Source of the DNA: Streptomyces sp. SCUT-3 | Lineage (GTDB): Bacteria; Actinomycetota; Actinomycetes; Streptomycetales; Streptomycetaceae | DNA: 64,000 bases | Assembly (NCBI RefSeq): GCF_014083985.1 | Contig: NZ_CP046907.1 | Span: 3,018,001 to 3,082,000 of the forward strand | Direction of reading: 5' to 3' | Part shown: one piece after another, positions 52,356 to 63,041 of the stretch | Position numbering within the stretch: the stretch's first letter is position 1 | How the letters are laid out: each line of letters starts with the position of its first letter | Made by a program: the position numbers and the translations under genes | Notes under the pieces: generated by a model | Told to the model about the DNA's origin: nothing | The model's input: the letters and a program-made list of their open reading frames with translations, nothing else | Databases searched by the model: none

Positions 52356-54328
52356 ATCACTGCACTGCTCGGCGGACAGACCGAACCGGAGCGCTACTGG
52401 CGGTTCGCGCCCGCAGTGCAGAACCTGACAGCGGCGGACGCCGAGGCACTGGTCGACCGGGTGGCCTCCCTGGAGGACGGACCGGGACTGGTACACCTGC
52501 GGGAGGCCGCCGGCCCGACGGCCCAGCTGCTCACCGGCCTGGAAGAGGTCGTCGGCGAGTACGCGCGGACCCGGGACGCGATCACACCCGTGGTCGCCGT
52601 CGGGGCCGTCGGGATCGCCGCGGTCGCCGCGATCGTCCTGATGATGAGCGGCGGCCTGGCCGCCGCCCGCCGGGACACCGAACTGGCCCTGCTACGGGCC
52701 CGGGGCGGCTCCCTGACCGGGATCGGCGGCCGGCTGCTGGCCGAGAGCGCGCTACCGGCACTCCCGGCCGCCGCCTGCGGCTGCTGGCGGTACTCGCCGT
52801 GGACGAGGCCCGGCTGCTGCCCTCCGCGCTCACCACGAGCGCCGTGGCCCTGCTCGCCTGCGCCGCCCTGCCGGTGCGCGCGATGGTGGCACACCGCAGA
52901 CCACGCACGAACCCGGAGCGCGGCGACCTCACACACACCAGGCCCGGCGCACGCCGGACGGTCGTCGAACTGACCCTGCTCGCGCTGGCCGCGGGCTCGG
53001 TGGCGGCTCTGCGCCGCCGGGGCACCGAAGGCACCGCCGACCTGCTGGTCAGCGCCGCCCCGGTACTCATCGCACTGGTCGCCGCGCTGGTCCTCGTCCG
53101 GCTGTACCCGCTGCCCCTGCGCCGGGCCGCCGGCCCGGCCGGACGGCTGCGCGGAGCGGTGGGATTCCTGGCCCTGGCCCGGGCGGGCCGCTCACCGGCG
53201 GCCGCCACCACGCTGCCGCTGCTCGCCCTGCTGACGGCCCTGACCACGGCCGCGTTCGGCGGATCGGTGCTGAACGCAGTGGCCGACACCCGGGACCGGG
53301 CCGCGCTGCTGCACACCGGCGCGGACGCACGGGTGGACACCCCCGACGGCGCGGCGCTCCCGGCGGGACTGGAACGAGCAGTGCGGGACGTGCCTGGCGC
53401 ACAGGACGTGGCAACCGTGGGCATCTCGCACGCCTCGGAACACGTGTCGCAGGACAAACAGTCGCTGGCCGTGGTCGCCGTCGAACCGGACGCCTACGCG
53501 GCACTGGCCCGCCGCACCGGCCTCGGGGGCTTCACCGCCGACCGGCTGGCGACCGGGGACGGAGTGCTCGGCGCCGTCGCCTCCCCCGAGGTCGCCGAGC
53601 GCCTCGGGCACGCACCGCACCGGATCGACACGAACGGCGGACCCGTCACCGTGCGGATCACCGCCGTGCGACCGCACACACCGGCGGTCCCGGAGGGGGA
53701 CTTCCTGCTGGTCGACGCGGCCGGCCTGCCCCGCCCCGGCAGTGCCACGTCCCTGCTGGCAGCCGGCCCGGACCTCGACGGGGCCGCACTGCGAACGGCG
53801 GTGCGCGACACGGGAACCCGACTGTCGGTCACCCTGCGCAGCGAGGAACGCGCGGCGCTGTCCGACTCGCCGCTGCAGTCCGGCGCCGAACGGATCTACC
53901 TGTGGGCCGTCGCCGCGAGCACCGGCTACGCCCTGCTGTCCCTGGTGCTCGGCATGGCGCTGACCGCACCGGAACGCGCGGCCCTGCTCGCCCGCCTGCG
54001 CACCCTGGGCATGACGAACCGCCAGGGGCGGCAGCTGCTGGCCCTGGAAACGCTGCCCCTGGCGCTGCTCGCGGCCGGCGGGGGCATGGCCGTGGGCTGG
54101 GCGGCGGTCCGGCTGCTCGCCCCCGGCATCGACCTGGACCGCCTCGCCCTTGCCGACACGTACGGGGCCACGGTGCCGGCCGGTGCCGTGCTGCGGGCCG
54201 ACGTGTGGTCGCTGGCCCTGCCCGCGGCGGCCACGCTGCTACTGGCGGGATCGGTGGCCGTAGCACAGGCCTGGTGGGCAGGGCGCCGCACACCGACCAC
54301 CCACCTCAGAGCAGGAGACTTGCGATGA
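52356..54328 (+). pseudogene. FtsX-like ABC transporter permease, 5'-truncated and frameshifted
   Basis: The reading frame enters directly from the junction at 52355 (ITALLGGQTEPERYWRFAPA) with no start codon of its own, so the N-terminal half is missing. A frameshift near 52785 splits the rest. Membrane helices at VVAVGAVGIAAVAAIVLMMS and further on, and a C-terminal FtsX domain (YLWAVAASTGYALLSLVLGM) are clear. The stop overlaps the ATPase start (ATGA). Confidence 0.8.
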
Positions 54329-55286
54329 GCGCTACGACACGGTCGCTCGCGGAGCTGGAGCAGCGGGCGGCACACCACCGCGACCGGCCCGCCTACGGGC
54401 ACGACGCCTGATCGCCTGCGACCGGCTGGTACGGATCTTCAGCCAGCGCGGCGGGGGACGCCGTGGAGGTACAGGCCCTGCAGGGACTCGACCTGCTGGT
54501 GCGCCAGGGCGAGCTGATGGCCCTGGTCGGGGCCCGGCAGCGGCAAGTCGACCCTGATGAACATCCTGGCCGGCCTGGACGTGCCGACCGCCGGAACCGC
54601 GCGGATCGCCGGCCGCGACCTGCTGGCGATGGACGCGAAGGCACGCCTGCGCTACCGCCGCGAAGTGGTCGGTTTCGTGTGGCAGCAGACGGCCCGCAAC
54701 CTGCTGCCGTACATGACGGCGGCGCAGAACGTCGTCCTGCCGATGCAGCTGGCCGGGGTCCGCGCCGGCAACGGGCGGGACGCGCACAGGAGTTGCTGTC
54801 GCTGCTCGGGGTCGCCGACTGCCGGGACCGGCGACCGCAGCAGATGTCGGGCGGCCAGCAGCAGCGGGTGGCGATCGCCGTCGCCCTGGCCAACGACCCG
54901 GCCGTCCTGCTCGCCGACGAGCCGACGGGCGAACTGGACTCGGCGACCGGACAGCAGGTCTTCGCGGCGTTCCGCCGGGCCAACGAGGAACTGGGCACGA
55001 CGATCGTGGTCGTCACGCACGACCAGGCCGTCGCCGACGAGGTCCGCCGCACAGTGGCGATCCGCGACGGCCGCACGGCCACGGAGGTGCTGCGCCGCAC
55101 CGAGGTCGACGCGACGGGTCAGGAGTCCCTGGTGGCCGCGAGTACGCGATGCTCGACCGGGCCGGCCGGCTGCAGCTGCCGTCCGACTACACGACGGCCC
55201 TGGACATGCGGGACCGGGTACTGCTGGAACTGGAGGAGGACCACATCCAGGTCCGGCCGGACGACAACCGGAGCCAGAACGGCTGA
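54325..55286 (+). pseudogene. ABC transporter ATP-binding protein, several frameshifts
   Basis: Starts at ATG 54325 (MSATTRSLAELEQRAAHHRD). Indels near 54408, 54530, 54780 and 55140 break the frame; Walker A is disrupted (GARQRQV in place of GxSGSGKST). Downstream the signature MSGGQQQRVAIA, Walker B VLLADEPTGEL and the H-loop VVVTHDQA are intact. Belongs to the MacB/LolD-type ATPases that pair with FtsX-like permeases, matching its neighbour. Confidence 0.85.
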
Positions 55287-55838
55287 AACCCGGGACGAAA
55301 GCGGCCGCAAAGGCGCGGCGGCACCCGCCCGGCCGCCCGGCCGGGAACAGCCCTACCACCACCGCCGGACCACCCGTGCCGCGCCGCTCGCAGAACCCGC
55401 CACCGCCCCCGGCACCGACATCCGTCAGACGGCGTTCACGGCGCGACCCGCCACCACTGAGCCCGAAGCCCACGAGCCCGCTCTGCACGTCCGTTCCGCC
55501 GGGGATCCGGGCGCGGGCGGCGCCACCGGCGAAGGCGAGCACGGTCAGCAGGAACGTCCGGGCGCGCTCGGCCGGACCTTCCCGCAGCAGGCGGTTGGCG
55601 GCGGCCGCGGCCTGCAGTTCCACCGCCGGGACCCGACTGGAGGCCTGGGCCGAACGCCTGGACCACCGCCAGCGCCACGGCGACACCCCCGGCGTGCCCC
55701 GGCCCTCGCCCACGGAACCGCCCTGCACAGCGGTGAGGAACCGCCCGGCAGAACGCAGCAGCCGGAGCAGGAGACGAACGCGACTGCGGCGCGAAGCGCT
55801 GGACGGCCGCCGTGCCGAAGGGCTGTGCCGGGCAAGGT
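55287..55838. other. Region without a clear gene; possible minus-strand coding fragment
   Basis: 552 bp. Codon bias suggests a minus-strand fragment at about 55450-55690 (VELQAAAAANRLLREGPAER), but no start, end or family can be given. Confidence 0.35.
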
Positions 55839-56462
55839 GGCCGCTGCGTCGAAGCAGGTCCTCGCCATGCTGGCCTGCGGCACCGAGGCCAAGCTCGCCG
55901 CATTCGATCCGACCGACGGCAGGGCCCGCTGGACCGTGCCCCTCGACGCCCGGCGGGGTGTCGACGCGCGCGGGAACGTGGCCTTCACCTCCACCGAGCC
56001 GATCGTGCTGCGCGTCGACGAGGTGAGTGCCTTCCTCGCCTTCGGCCCCGACGGCCGCCCCCGGGGACGGATCGAGTCCACCGGCGCCCACGGCTCGATC
56101 GGCGGGAACGTGGCCGTCTCCGACGGCGGCTGTTCGCCCTCACCGACGGCGGCAGCTGGGGGCTGCTCGTCGCCTTCGACCCGGCGACCGGCGGCGAGCC
56201 GTGGCGCACCGACCTCGGCGGCGCCCGCTTCAACGCCGGCGGACTGCACGCGGAGGGCGGCCGGGTCATGGCCGTGCTCACCTCCGACAAGTACGGCGAC
56301 AACCTGTACGTGTACGACGCCGTCACGGGTGATGAGGAGGAGGACCGCGCCTTCCGCGAGCGCATCGGAGGTGCCTGGGACCTGTTCCCGTACAAGGACT
56401 TCGTCATCGGCGTCCGTACCGGTGGGAGCGTGCGGCCCTTCTCCGCGTACAAGCGCTGGTGA
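55839..56462 (+). pseudogene. PQQ-like beta-propeller protein, C-terminal fragment with frameshift
   Basis: Propeller repeats are visible: KLAAFDPTDGRARWTVPLDA, and after a frameshift near 56131 LLVAFDPATGGEPWRTDLGG, with the end FVIGVRTGGSVRPFSAYKRW. No start can be placed, so the N-terminal part is absent or scrambled. Resembles the extracellular half of Streptomyces propeller proteins. Confidence 0.65.
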
Positions 56463-56865
56463 CGGCCGCCATCCACTCACATGTCGCCAACGGCATCAAA
56501 CAGCCACCGGCCAGCGCGCCTCCCGAAGTCGTGAACATTCGCTGTCCGTTCTCGTGAACAAAGCCGCTGTGCGCGGTTCACGGGGTCGGGCCGAAGACCG
56601 TCGACCACCTCGCCCCTGGCCGGCCGGTCCGGCGTCGCGGTGGGGTGCACGGGCGGGTGTTCGCCCGCGGGGCCGGCGTCGAGGTGACGGGCTACGCGCA
56701 GCCGCGCAAGGTGCACGGGCAGGCCGCGGACCACCTCGGGCACGACCGGGGCGGACTGGAGCACGCGGTGTGGCGTCACATGTCGGGACGGCGCCGGGGA
56801 AGCCCCGGGCTTCCTCGGCACAGGCGCTGGGGTTTCCGCGGAACGCTCGACGAGGGAACCGTCCG

Positions 56866-56992
56866 CCGCCGTGTCCTTGTCATCGCCCGGGGCCAGCAGG
56901 TCCCGAAGACGGCCCTGCGACCTCGTCCTGTGGGCCACCGCCACCGCCCTCTACTTCCTCCTGCGCACCGCAGCCGCTACCTGCGCCGCACA
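56866..56992 (+). pseudogene. Decayed copy of the 71-aa membrane protein gene (59154)
   Basis: Aligns with the second half of the gene at 59154-59369; the stretch CTGTGGGCCACCGCCACCGC and following CCTCTACTTCCTCCTGCGC are identical in both. Upstream, 56463-56865 has no gene I can support. Confidence 0.65.
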
Positions 56993-56994
56993 TG

Positions 56995-57058
56995 GCCCGG
57001 AAGCCGGCGACCGGCCCGCCGCGGTCGACCGCGGCGGGCCGGTCGCCGGCTTCCGGGC
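56995..57058. terminator. 64-bp perfect palindrome centred on GTCGAC
   Basis: Two 32-nt arms meet without spacer at 57026/57027. It lies 46 bp beyond the stop of the minus-strand fragment at 57105 and could be its terminator; a spacerless palindrome this long can also be an assembly or rearrangement scar. Confidence 0.65.
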
Positions 57059-57104
57059 AAGGCCCCGCGGGTCACGGCCGGCGCCGGTGGCCGCGGCGGC
57101 GTCC

Positions 57105-57280
57105 CTACCGGGGGATCGGCGCGTACCGGTCCACCAAGGCACACAGCTCGTCGACGCGTCGGTCCGCGGGTTCGGCCGGCCAGGGCTGGGCGTCGGCCCA
57201 CTGCTGCCACAGCCCGCCGGGGGAGAGGAAACCGGCCGCATGGCCGGTGCCCGAGCGGTTGTCGATGTGCGCCGGCGCTG
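57105..57280 (-). pseudogene. C-terminal fragment of an unknown protein
   Basis: Coding-like minus-strand end HIDNRSGTGHAAGFLSPGGL, then WQQWADAQPWPAEPADRRVD, stopping after DRYAPIPR. The N-terminal part is not recoverable. No family recognised. 57281-57534 shows nothing further. Confidence 0.4.
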
Positions 57281-57534
57281 CGCGACAGCGCACGACGCGA
57301 ACACGAGGCCACCACCGACACATGCATCGGCGAAATCGCCCACGACCTCTCTTGGCCGGCCGCCCGAGACTTCCCGGACGGCCGACCCGGCAGAGCGGCA
57401 CGTTCCACAACACGGCCCAGACCACCAGGAGGCAGCCGGGCGCACCATGACAGGGTCACCGGCGATATTTCACGCGACCCGCGCGCAGCCCGCGCCCTAC
57501 GATCCCCGGTACGGCCGGAGGAGCGGGGGCGGGG

Positions 57535-58948
57535 ATGCGTGAGGACCGCAGGGGCGGGACAGCGGCGGCGGCGCGCCTGGCGGAAGGTGCGCCGCTGCGG
57601 GACGCGCTGGTCGTCGCCGACCCCGGTGACTGGCTTGCGCTGGACGCGGGAGCGCGGGAAGTGGCCTGGTACCGGGTGCAACCTGCCGGAGTGGGAACAC
57701 ACCGCCCGCTGCCCGCCGACCTGACACAACTGGGCGAGTCCCGGCTCGCCCTCGCCTGTGCCACCGGGGACGGGCGGATCCGCGAGGAAGCGGTGCGCAG
57801 GGCGGCGCAGCACCCCGCCCTGCTGCCGCTGATCGTGATCCGCTGCGCCGACTGGGCCGAACCCGTGCGCGAGCACGCCCAAAAGCTGCTGCGCCAGGTC
57901 CTGGACGCGCACACCGCCGTCGATCTCGCGCCGCTGATCCTGCGCGTCGGCCGCCGCGACCGGGGCACCTTCGGTGTCGAGCTGCTCGGAAAGGTCCTGA
58001 GCCGGGCACCTCACGGGGGGCTCACCGCTCTCTTCGCCCACCCCGACCGCCTCGTGAGGCGGTTCGGATACCGGCTGGCCCGTCGAGCACCAGCTCCTCC
58101 GCCCGCCGAGCTGGCCCGTGCGGCCGCCCGGGACGAGGACGGTGGTCCAGGACCTGTGCGCCACCGCGGCCTCACATCCCTGCAGGACGAGGACAGCACC
58201 TACGACGAAGTGCTACGCCCCTGCTGACCGCACGCAGCCCGCGCACGCGTTCGGCCGGCGTCACCGCGCTGCGGCGGGCGGGACGACCGAAGCAGGCGGA
58301 GCCGTTCCTCGCCGACCGCTCCGCACTGGTACGCGCCTGCGCCCGCTACGTGGTACGACAACACGGAGACGACCCGGCGCCCTGGTACTGGCAGCGGTGC
58401 GCGACACCCGATGACCCCGGGCTGCCGCCGGTACGGTCATCGGGCTGGCCGAGTGCGGAAACCGCGCGGACGCCGGTCTGCTGCGGCCGCTGCTCGCACA
58501 CCCGGCAGCCGGAGTGCGAGCGCAGGCGGTGGCCGGGCTGCGAGCACTGGACCTCGCAGACGCAGAACGGCTGTGGCCGCTGCTCGACGACCCGACCACG
58601 GTCGTCCGCGAGACAACCGTCGCCCTGCTGCCGTCGACGAAACAACTGCCCATCGGCCGGCTGCTGGAGCGCACCGGGGCCGAGTACCCGCGGCATGTCC
58701 GGGTTGCCGCGTTCCGGCTCCTCGACGCACACGGCGGGGTCGTGGCGCTGCGAGCGGCGGTCGGGCTGCTGGAGGACTCGGACGTGAAGCTGCGCACCTG
58801 GGCCAGGCAGTCCGTGCAGCGCTGGCATCCGTCGGCGCAGGTGCGGTGCGGGGACGCGGAGGTGGGCGAGCTGCTCGACCGCGGCCGGCACCTGTTCAGC
58901 GATCACGCGCTGCGGCGACGCAAACGGGAAGCCGGGCTGGACGGCTGA
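57535..58948 (+). pseudogene. HEAT-repeat protein with several frameshifts
   Basis: From 57535 (MREDRRGGTAAAARLAEGAP) the frame is open to about 58140, then changes repeatedly (near 58140, 58225, 58435) and ends in the frame RAQAVAGLRALDLADAERLW to KREAGLDG at 58948. About 470 aa if repaired. Helical HEAT units of about 30 residues (ARYVVRQHGDDPAPWYWQRC, HVRVAAFRLLDAHGG) recur throughout. Probably a scaffold or binding protein; role unknown. Confidence 0.7.
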
Positions 58949-59153
58949 CCCACCCGGAAATTCCCCACCACCGGAACCACCGTGCCGTGGACGTCTCCAG
59001 GGCGCGCACGGCCGCATCGACGACCTCGACCTGATGCAGGCGAGGAGAGGAAGGCGCAATCACGGCCGCTCAGTCTCCCACCGGCCACCACACAACCACG
59101 GCCGTCACCCCCACTATCCCGCCCCCGATCAAGACCGCACGGAGGACACGACC

Positions 59154-59369
59154 GTGAAAGAGCTCCTCGCCGACCTCCTGGAGCACCTCCTGCAGGGACT
59201 CCTCGGAATCCTGCTGATCACATGGTGGCTGGGCGGCCCCGCCGTCACCGCCATCGTCTGGGACCAGCAAGACCCGAAGGCGGCCTGGCAGTTCCTCGCC
59301 CTGTGGGCCACCGCCACCGCCCTCTACTTCCTCCTGCGCGCCGCAATCCGCCGCCTGCGCCGCTCCTAG
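59154..59369 (+). CDS. Small membrane protein of accessory DNA
   Basis: 71 aa from GTG 59154 (MKELLADLLEHLLQGLLGIL) with GGAGGA upstream. Two hydrophobic helices (about 9-36 and 46-62) and a basic end (RRLRRS). A decayed copy is at 56866-56992. Intact in an otherwise indel-rich region. Unknown function. Confidence 0.65.
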   Translation: MKELLADLLEHLLQGLLGILLITWWLGGPAVTAIVWDQQDPKAAWQFLALWATATALYFLLRAAIRRLRRS

Positions 59370-59669
59370 CCCCACCCGTAACCAGCCGCGCACCCGGCCG
59401 CGCCGGACGATCGCCGCCCTGCTCGCCGGCGACATCGCTACGGGTGGCCCGGTCCCTTCCCAGGACAGCCGTGAGGGAGACTGTCGCCCCGCACGCCGTA
59501 CAACCAGCCCGAGGAAGGAAGTACCCTTGCCCGTGGGCATCGTCGACGGCTGCCTCACCATTGCCGGGATGATCGTGGATGCTGCTTCGCCCGCCCCACG
59601 AAGGGACGGGGCTCCGGAGGGGCCACCTTCCGGAAGGGGCGCGCTGCAGGAAGAAATTGGAGGCAGGTC

Positions 59670-60016
59670 GTGGATTGGTCGGACGAGGAGTACTGCCTGT
59701 ACGTCAACGCCAGTGAGGCGTCGTCGCTGTGGATGATCCTGGCGGACTACACCCGCAGCGAGGACGAGAAGGAGTGGACCGAGCACATCCCGGTCTTCCG
59801 CAGGCTGATCTCCCAGTGGTCCTCCCGGGGGTCCTCAAGCTCTTCCAAGGAGAGGAGTGGCCCGCCGACCTGAAGGGCCGGGAGATTCCACCGCCCGAGG
59901 TCGATTCCGTCCTGTCGGACCCGGACAACTGGCGTTACGAGGAAGCGCCGTCCCGGCTCACCTGCATCACGGTCGGGGACCGTGAGATAACCGAACTGCG
60001 AGAACCCGACGCATGA
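59670..60016 (+). pseudogene. Hypothetical protein with one frameshift
   Basis: GTG 59670 (MDWSDEEYCLYVNASEASSL) follows TTGGAGG. The frame is broken near 59818 and continues as GVLKLFQGEEWPADLKGREI to ITELREPDA, about 115 aa if repaired. No family recognised. The preceding 300 bp (59370-59669) hold no supported gene. Confidence 0.6.
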
Positions 60017-60127
60017 GCCGATGCCGACGCGACCATACGTGCGGAACCGAAACCGGTGCCGCAGAACCCGAACCTGCCGTAGAGGGGAAGCGGCCGGAGG
60101 GCCGGTGACACGGGAAAGACCGAAGCT

Positions 60128-60345
60128 CCCGGAGCGCCGGCTTCTACCGCCCGGCGCACGCCACGATCTACGACGCCATCACCGGTTTGGACGGCCGGGA
60201 CGAGCCGGCCGACCCGATCACCGTGGCCGCCGAACTGGGCGCCGCGGCGACCTGGCCCGCCTCGACTGCCCCGCCTACCTCCACCAACTGATCGAGGCAC
60301 CCCCCACCGCGGCCAACGCCGGCTACTACGGCCATCGTCGCCGAC
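60128..60345 (+). pseudogene. DnaB helicase N-terminal domain fragment
   Basis: FYRPAHATIYDAITGLDGRD, EPADPITVAAELG and YLHQLIEAPPTAANAGYY match the DnaB N-terminal (primase-interacting) domain. A base is missing near 60240. No helicase motor domain follows; an XRE-type domain comes next. Confidence 0.65.
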
Positions 60346-60363
60346 CGCGCGAAGCTGCGCTGC

Positions 60364-60584
60364 GCGTCGTGCTCGCGCGCCTGCGGGCCGAACGCGGTGG
60401 ACCTTCGACGAACTCGCCGACCGCAGCGGGCTTGCCCGGCGCACTCTCATCGACCTCGAACACGGCCGCACCACGGCAGTGTCACCACCTGGCACACCCT
60501 CGCCCGCACCTTCGACGTGCCCATCGAGCGCTTCCTGGGGCCCTGTGTGACGACCACACCCCGCCCGGCACGGCCACTTCCTGA
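60364..60584 (+). pseudogene. XRE-type helix-turn-helix protein with frameshifts
   Basis: VVLARLRAERG, then TFDELADRSGLARRTLIDLE (helix-turn-helix), then VTTWHTLARTFDVPIERFLG and the stop at 60584, with single-base losses near 60393, 60470 and 60540. About 75 aa. It may be fused to the DnaB-N fragment or be a separate small regulator. 60585-60790 has no gene. Confidence 0.65.
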
Positions 60585-60790
60585 ACTCTCGCTCCGTCCC
60601 GGTGCGCACCACGCCGTGAATCACCCGATCGGGCAATCAGGTATGGAACAGTCATCCGCGTCTCCGCCGGCTGATCAACCCCGGTCTCACCCACACCAAC
60701 AACGCCTGGCACCTCGGCACGACCACGGATGACCGGAGTGGCTGCCCGGCTTCCGGCCGGACAGCCATCACCAAGATTTTCATGAGTCTT

Positions 60791-61430
60791 CTAGCCCGTC
60801 CGGGTGGCGGCGAGGTGGGCATCCACGGCGACGACACCGTCGACGCCCTGGCAGAGGCCCACGACGACCGGGACGAGACGCGGTTCCGGGACGTGACCGC
60901 GCAGGGCGACGACCCCGTCCGGACATCGACTGCGACGGTGCCCTCGTCCAGGCCGAGGATGCGCCCCAGGACGTCCTGCTCGACCTCGTTGCGGATCTCG
61001 ACGTCGGGGCGGACGAAGGCGTCGAGCAGGTCGCTGCGGCTGACGATGCCGGTGAGGAGCCCGTCGTCGCCGACCACCGGCAGCTGCTTGACGTGCCGCT
61101 TGCGGAGTTCCCGCGCGGCCCGGGGGATCGTCCAGTCGGCGGGCGGTGAAGACGGGGCTGCTCAGCGCGCCCGCAGTCCGGGCCCGGGCCTTGCCCCAGG
61201 CGCGCTCGTCGCTCCCGTCCTGCCCCTGCGGATCGGGCATGCCGGTCTCGTGCCGCAGCACGTCGGACGCGGACACCGACGCCGACGGGGGCGCCGTCGT
61301 CGTCGACGACCGGAGCCGCGACGATGTCGTTCGCGTCCAGCAACGCGGCGACCTCCTGGAACGGTGTGTCGGGGCGGAGGGTGACGACCTCCTCGGTCAT
61401 CACGTCACCGACCGTGCGACGGTGCAGCAT
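60791..61430 (-). pseudogene. CBS-domain pair plus BON domain protein, frameshifted
   Basis: Minus-strand ATG 61430 (MLHRRTVGDVMTEEVVTLRP). CBS 1: FQEVAALLDANDIVAAPVVD. CBS 2: LPVVGDDGLLTGIVSRSDLL. BON: DGVVALRGHVPEPRLVPVVV to AVDAHLAATRTG. Indels near 61275, 61135 and 60920 move it between frames; about 215 aa if repaired. CBS pairs bind adenine nucleotides; such proteins are common in Streptomyces stress clusters. Confidence 0.8.
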
Positions 61431-61674
61431 GGCATCGGCCTCTTCCGCTTTGCGACGGGGCGGCCGCAGCCGGACCGCCCGGGCGGACAACGTGCGGCAC
61501 GCCGGCCTCCGCGGCCTGCCCTGCTCGTCCACGCCGTCGCCCTACCCATGACAGCACCGCGCCGCTCCGGCGACCAGTAATGTTCGGCCTGGCGGAGGGT
61601 CGGCCGTCCCACGGCCAGGAGCACGGCCGAGCGCACGGCAGGTCCTGGCGACGCCGGGCGCTCGGCCCCTGCGC

Positions 61675-61683
61675 TTGTCGACG
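61675..61683. repeat. CTTGTCGAC, right boundary of the 9.3-kb atypical segment
   Basis: Exact copy of 52347-52355. The interval 61431-61674 between it and the CBS gene shows no gene. Confidence 0.7.
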
Positions 61684-62107
61684 GGGATGATCAGGTCACC
61701 CCTGACCACTCACTCAGCATCGTTGACGCTGCTGGCTTCGGCCGCGAATACGCGACACCTCAAATACGACCTCACCAGCCCCGAGGCCGGGCTCGGCCCC
61801 AGTGCGTTGACGCACGACGCAGAGGACGGCACCTCAACGCCGCGTCCTCCCACGGTCCGGTCGAGGGCGAGCGGTGCCTGTACCACCGGCCGGCCCGTCG
61901 ATGACTGTCCGCCGTGCCGTTCCGGCCGGCCCGCCCCCGTCCCTGCTGCGGAGCGGACGGCGGATCCGGCGGCCGAGGCCGCAGCCCGGGTGGCCCAGGA
62001 GCAGATCAAAGCCGCGCTACGCGGCAAGGCCCTGGACCGCCGCCGCGGCCCTGCGCCGTGCACCGCGCGAGCGGGCCGCCGCGAGAGGCCGACGAGCGGT
62101 CGTTCCC
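61684..62107. promoter_or_regulatory. Probable displaced crp leader, then unclear sequence
   Basis: Read on the minus strand this joins naturally to the crp ribosome site across GTCGAC. GGTCACCCCTGACC (61695-61708) is an inverted repeat that may be a regulator site. Between about 61900 and 62107 there is coding-like sequence (AAARVAQEQIKAALRGKALD) whose frame is broken and whose gene I cannot name. Confidence 0.4.
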
Positions 62108-62936
62108 ATGAGTACGACTGCCGACCCGCTCGCCGCGCTGGGCTCCCTCCCCGGCGTCGCCGAGTCCGTGGAGACCGTGCGCCAAGCCGTGGACCGGTCT
62201 ACGGGCACCGCGTGATGCGCCGCCGCAGCAACGAGATCACCGCCGAGGCGGCACTGCGCGGAGCGCGCGCGTCGGCAGCCCTGCAGGGGCCGACTGGGCC
62301 CTGGAGGAGGTGCGCCGGCGCACCGACTTCAGCGGCGACCCCGAGGCCGGCGTCGTCGGAGCCGCGCTGCGGCTGTCCGCCGAGGCCGGCCAGCTCCTGG
62401 GCACCTGGCGGCAGTCCCCGCTGCAGGTCCTGGCCCGGCTGCACCTGGTCGCCGCCGGCGGATCCGCCCCCGACGACACCGTCGGCCGCCCGCGCCGCGC
62501 CGGCGAGCCGGTGGACGAACCGGCCGTCGCACTGCCCCTGCCCGCGGCCGACGAGATGTCCGCCCGCCTCGACGGCCTCGCCCGGCTGCTCCTGGCCGGC
62601 ACCTCCGCCCCCGCCCTGGTCACCGCCGCCGTGGTCCACGGCGAACTCCTCGCACTGCGCCCCTTCGGCTCGTGCAACGGACTGGTCGCCCGGGCCGCCC
62701 AGCGGATCGTCCTCGTCGGCAGCGGCCTGGACCCCAAGTCGATCTGCCCCGCCGAGGTCGGCCACGCCGAACTCGGCGCCGACTCCTACCTGCGGGCACT
62801 GCAGGGGTACGCCACCGGGACGCCCGACGGGGTGGCGGCGTGGATCGCGCACTGCGCGGAGGCGGTCAAGCTGGGCGTGCGCGAGAGCACGGCGGTGTGC
62901 GAGGCGCTCCAGCGCGGCGCGCCTGACCGGCCTGCC
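62108..62936 (+). pseudogene. Fic-like family protein, three frameshifts
   Basis: ATG 62108 (MSTTADPLAALGSLPGVAES). Single bases are missing near 62197, 62291 and 62930; repaired length about 276 aa. The central motif LRPFGSCNGLVARAAQR resembles the Fic loop HPFxxGNGR but has Leu-Arg in place of the catalytic His, so AMP transfer is unlikely. Its conserved place beside the HAD gene suggests core genome. Confidence 0.7.
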
Positions 62937-63013
62937 GGGGCCGGCGGGCCGGGGCGTCCCGGCGCCGGGCCCGTGCGGCCGACCCGGACGGCCCCCCGGA
63001 CCGGGGGAAGGAT

Positions 63014-63041
63014 GCGGCGGCACCGCGGGCGGTGCCGCCGC
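63014..63041 (+). terminator. 13-bp hairpin after the Fic-like gene
   Basis: Arms 63014-63026 and 63029-63041 are exact reverse complements. The remaining sequence to 63297 shows no gene. Confidence 0.7.

Noticed and set aside
54652-56091. 479-codon minus-strand frame across the ABC ATPase and propeller fragment
   Set aside because: The plus strand carries clear ABC and propeller motifs over most of it; only about 240 bp (55450-55690) has coding-like bias on the minus strand.
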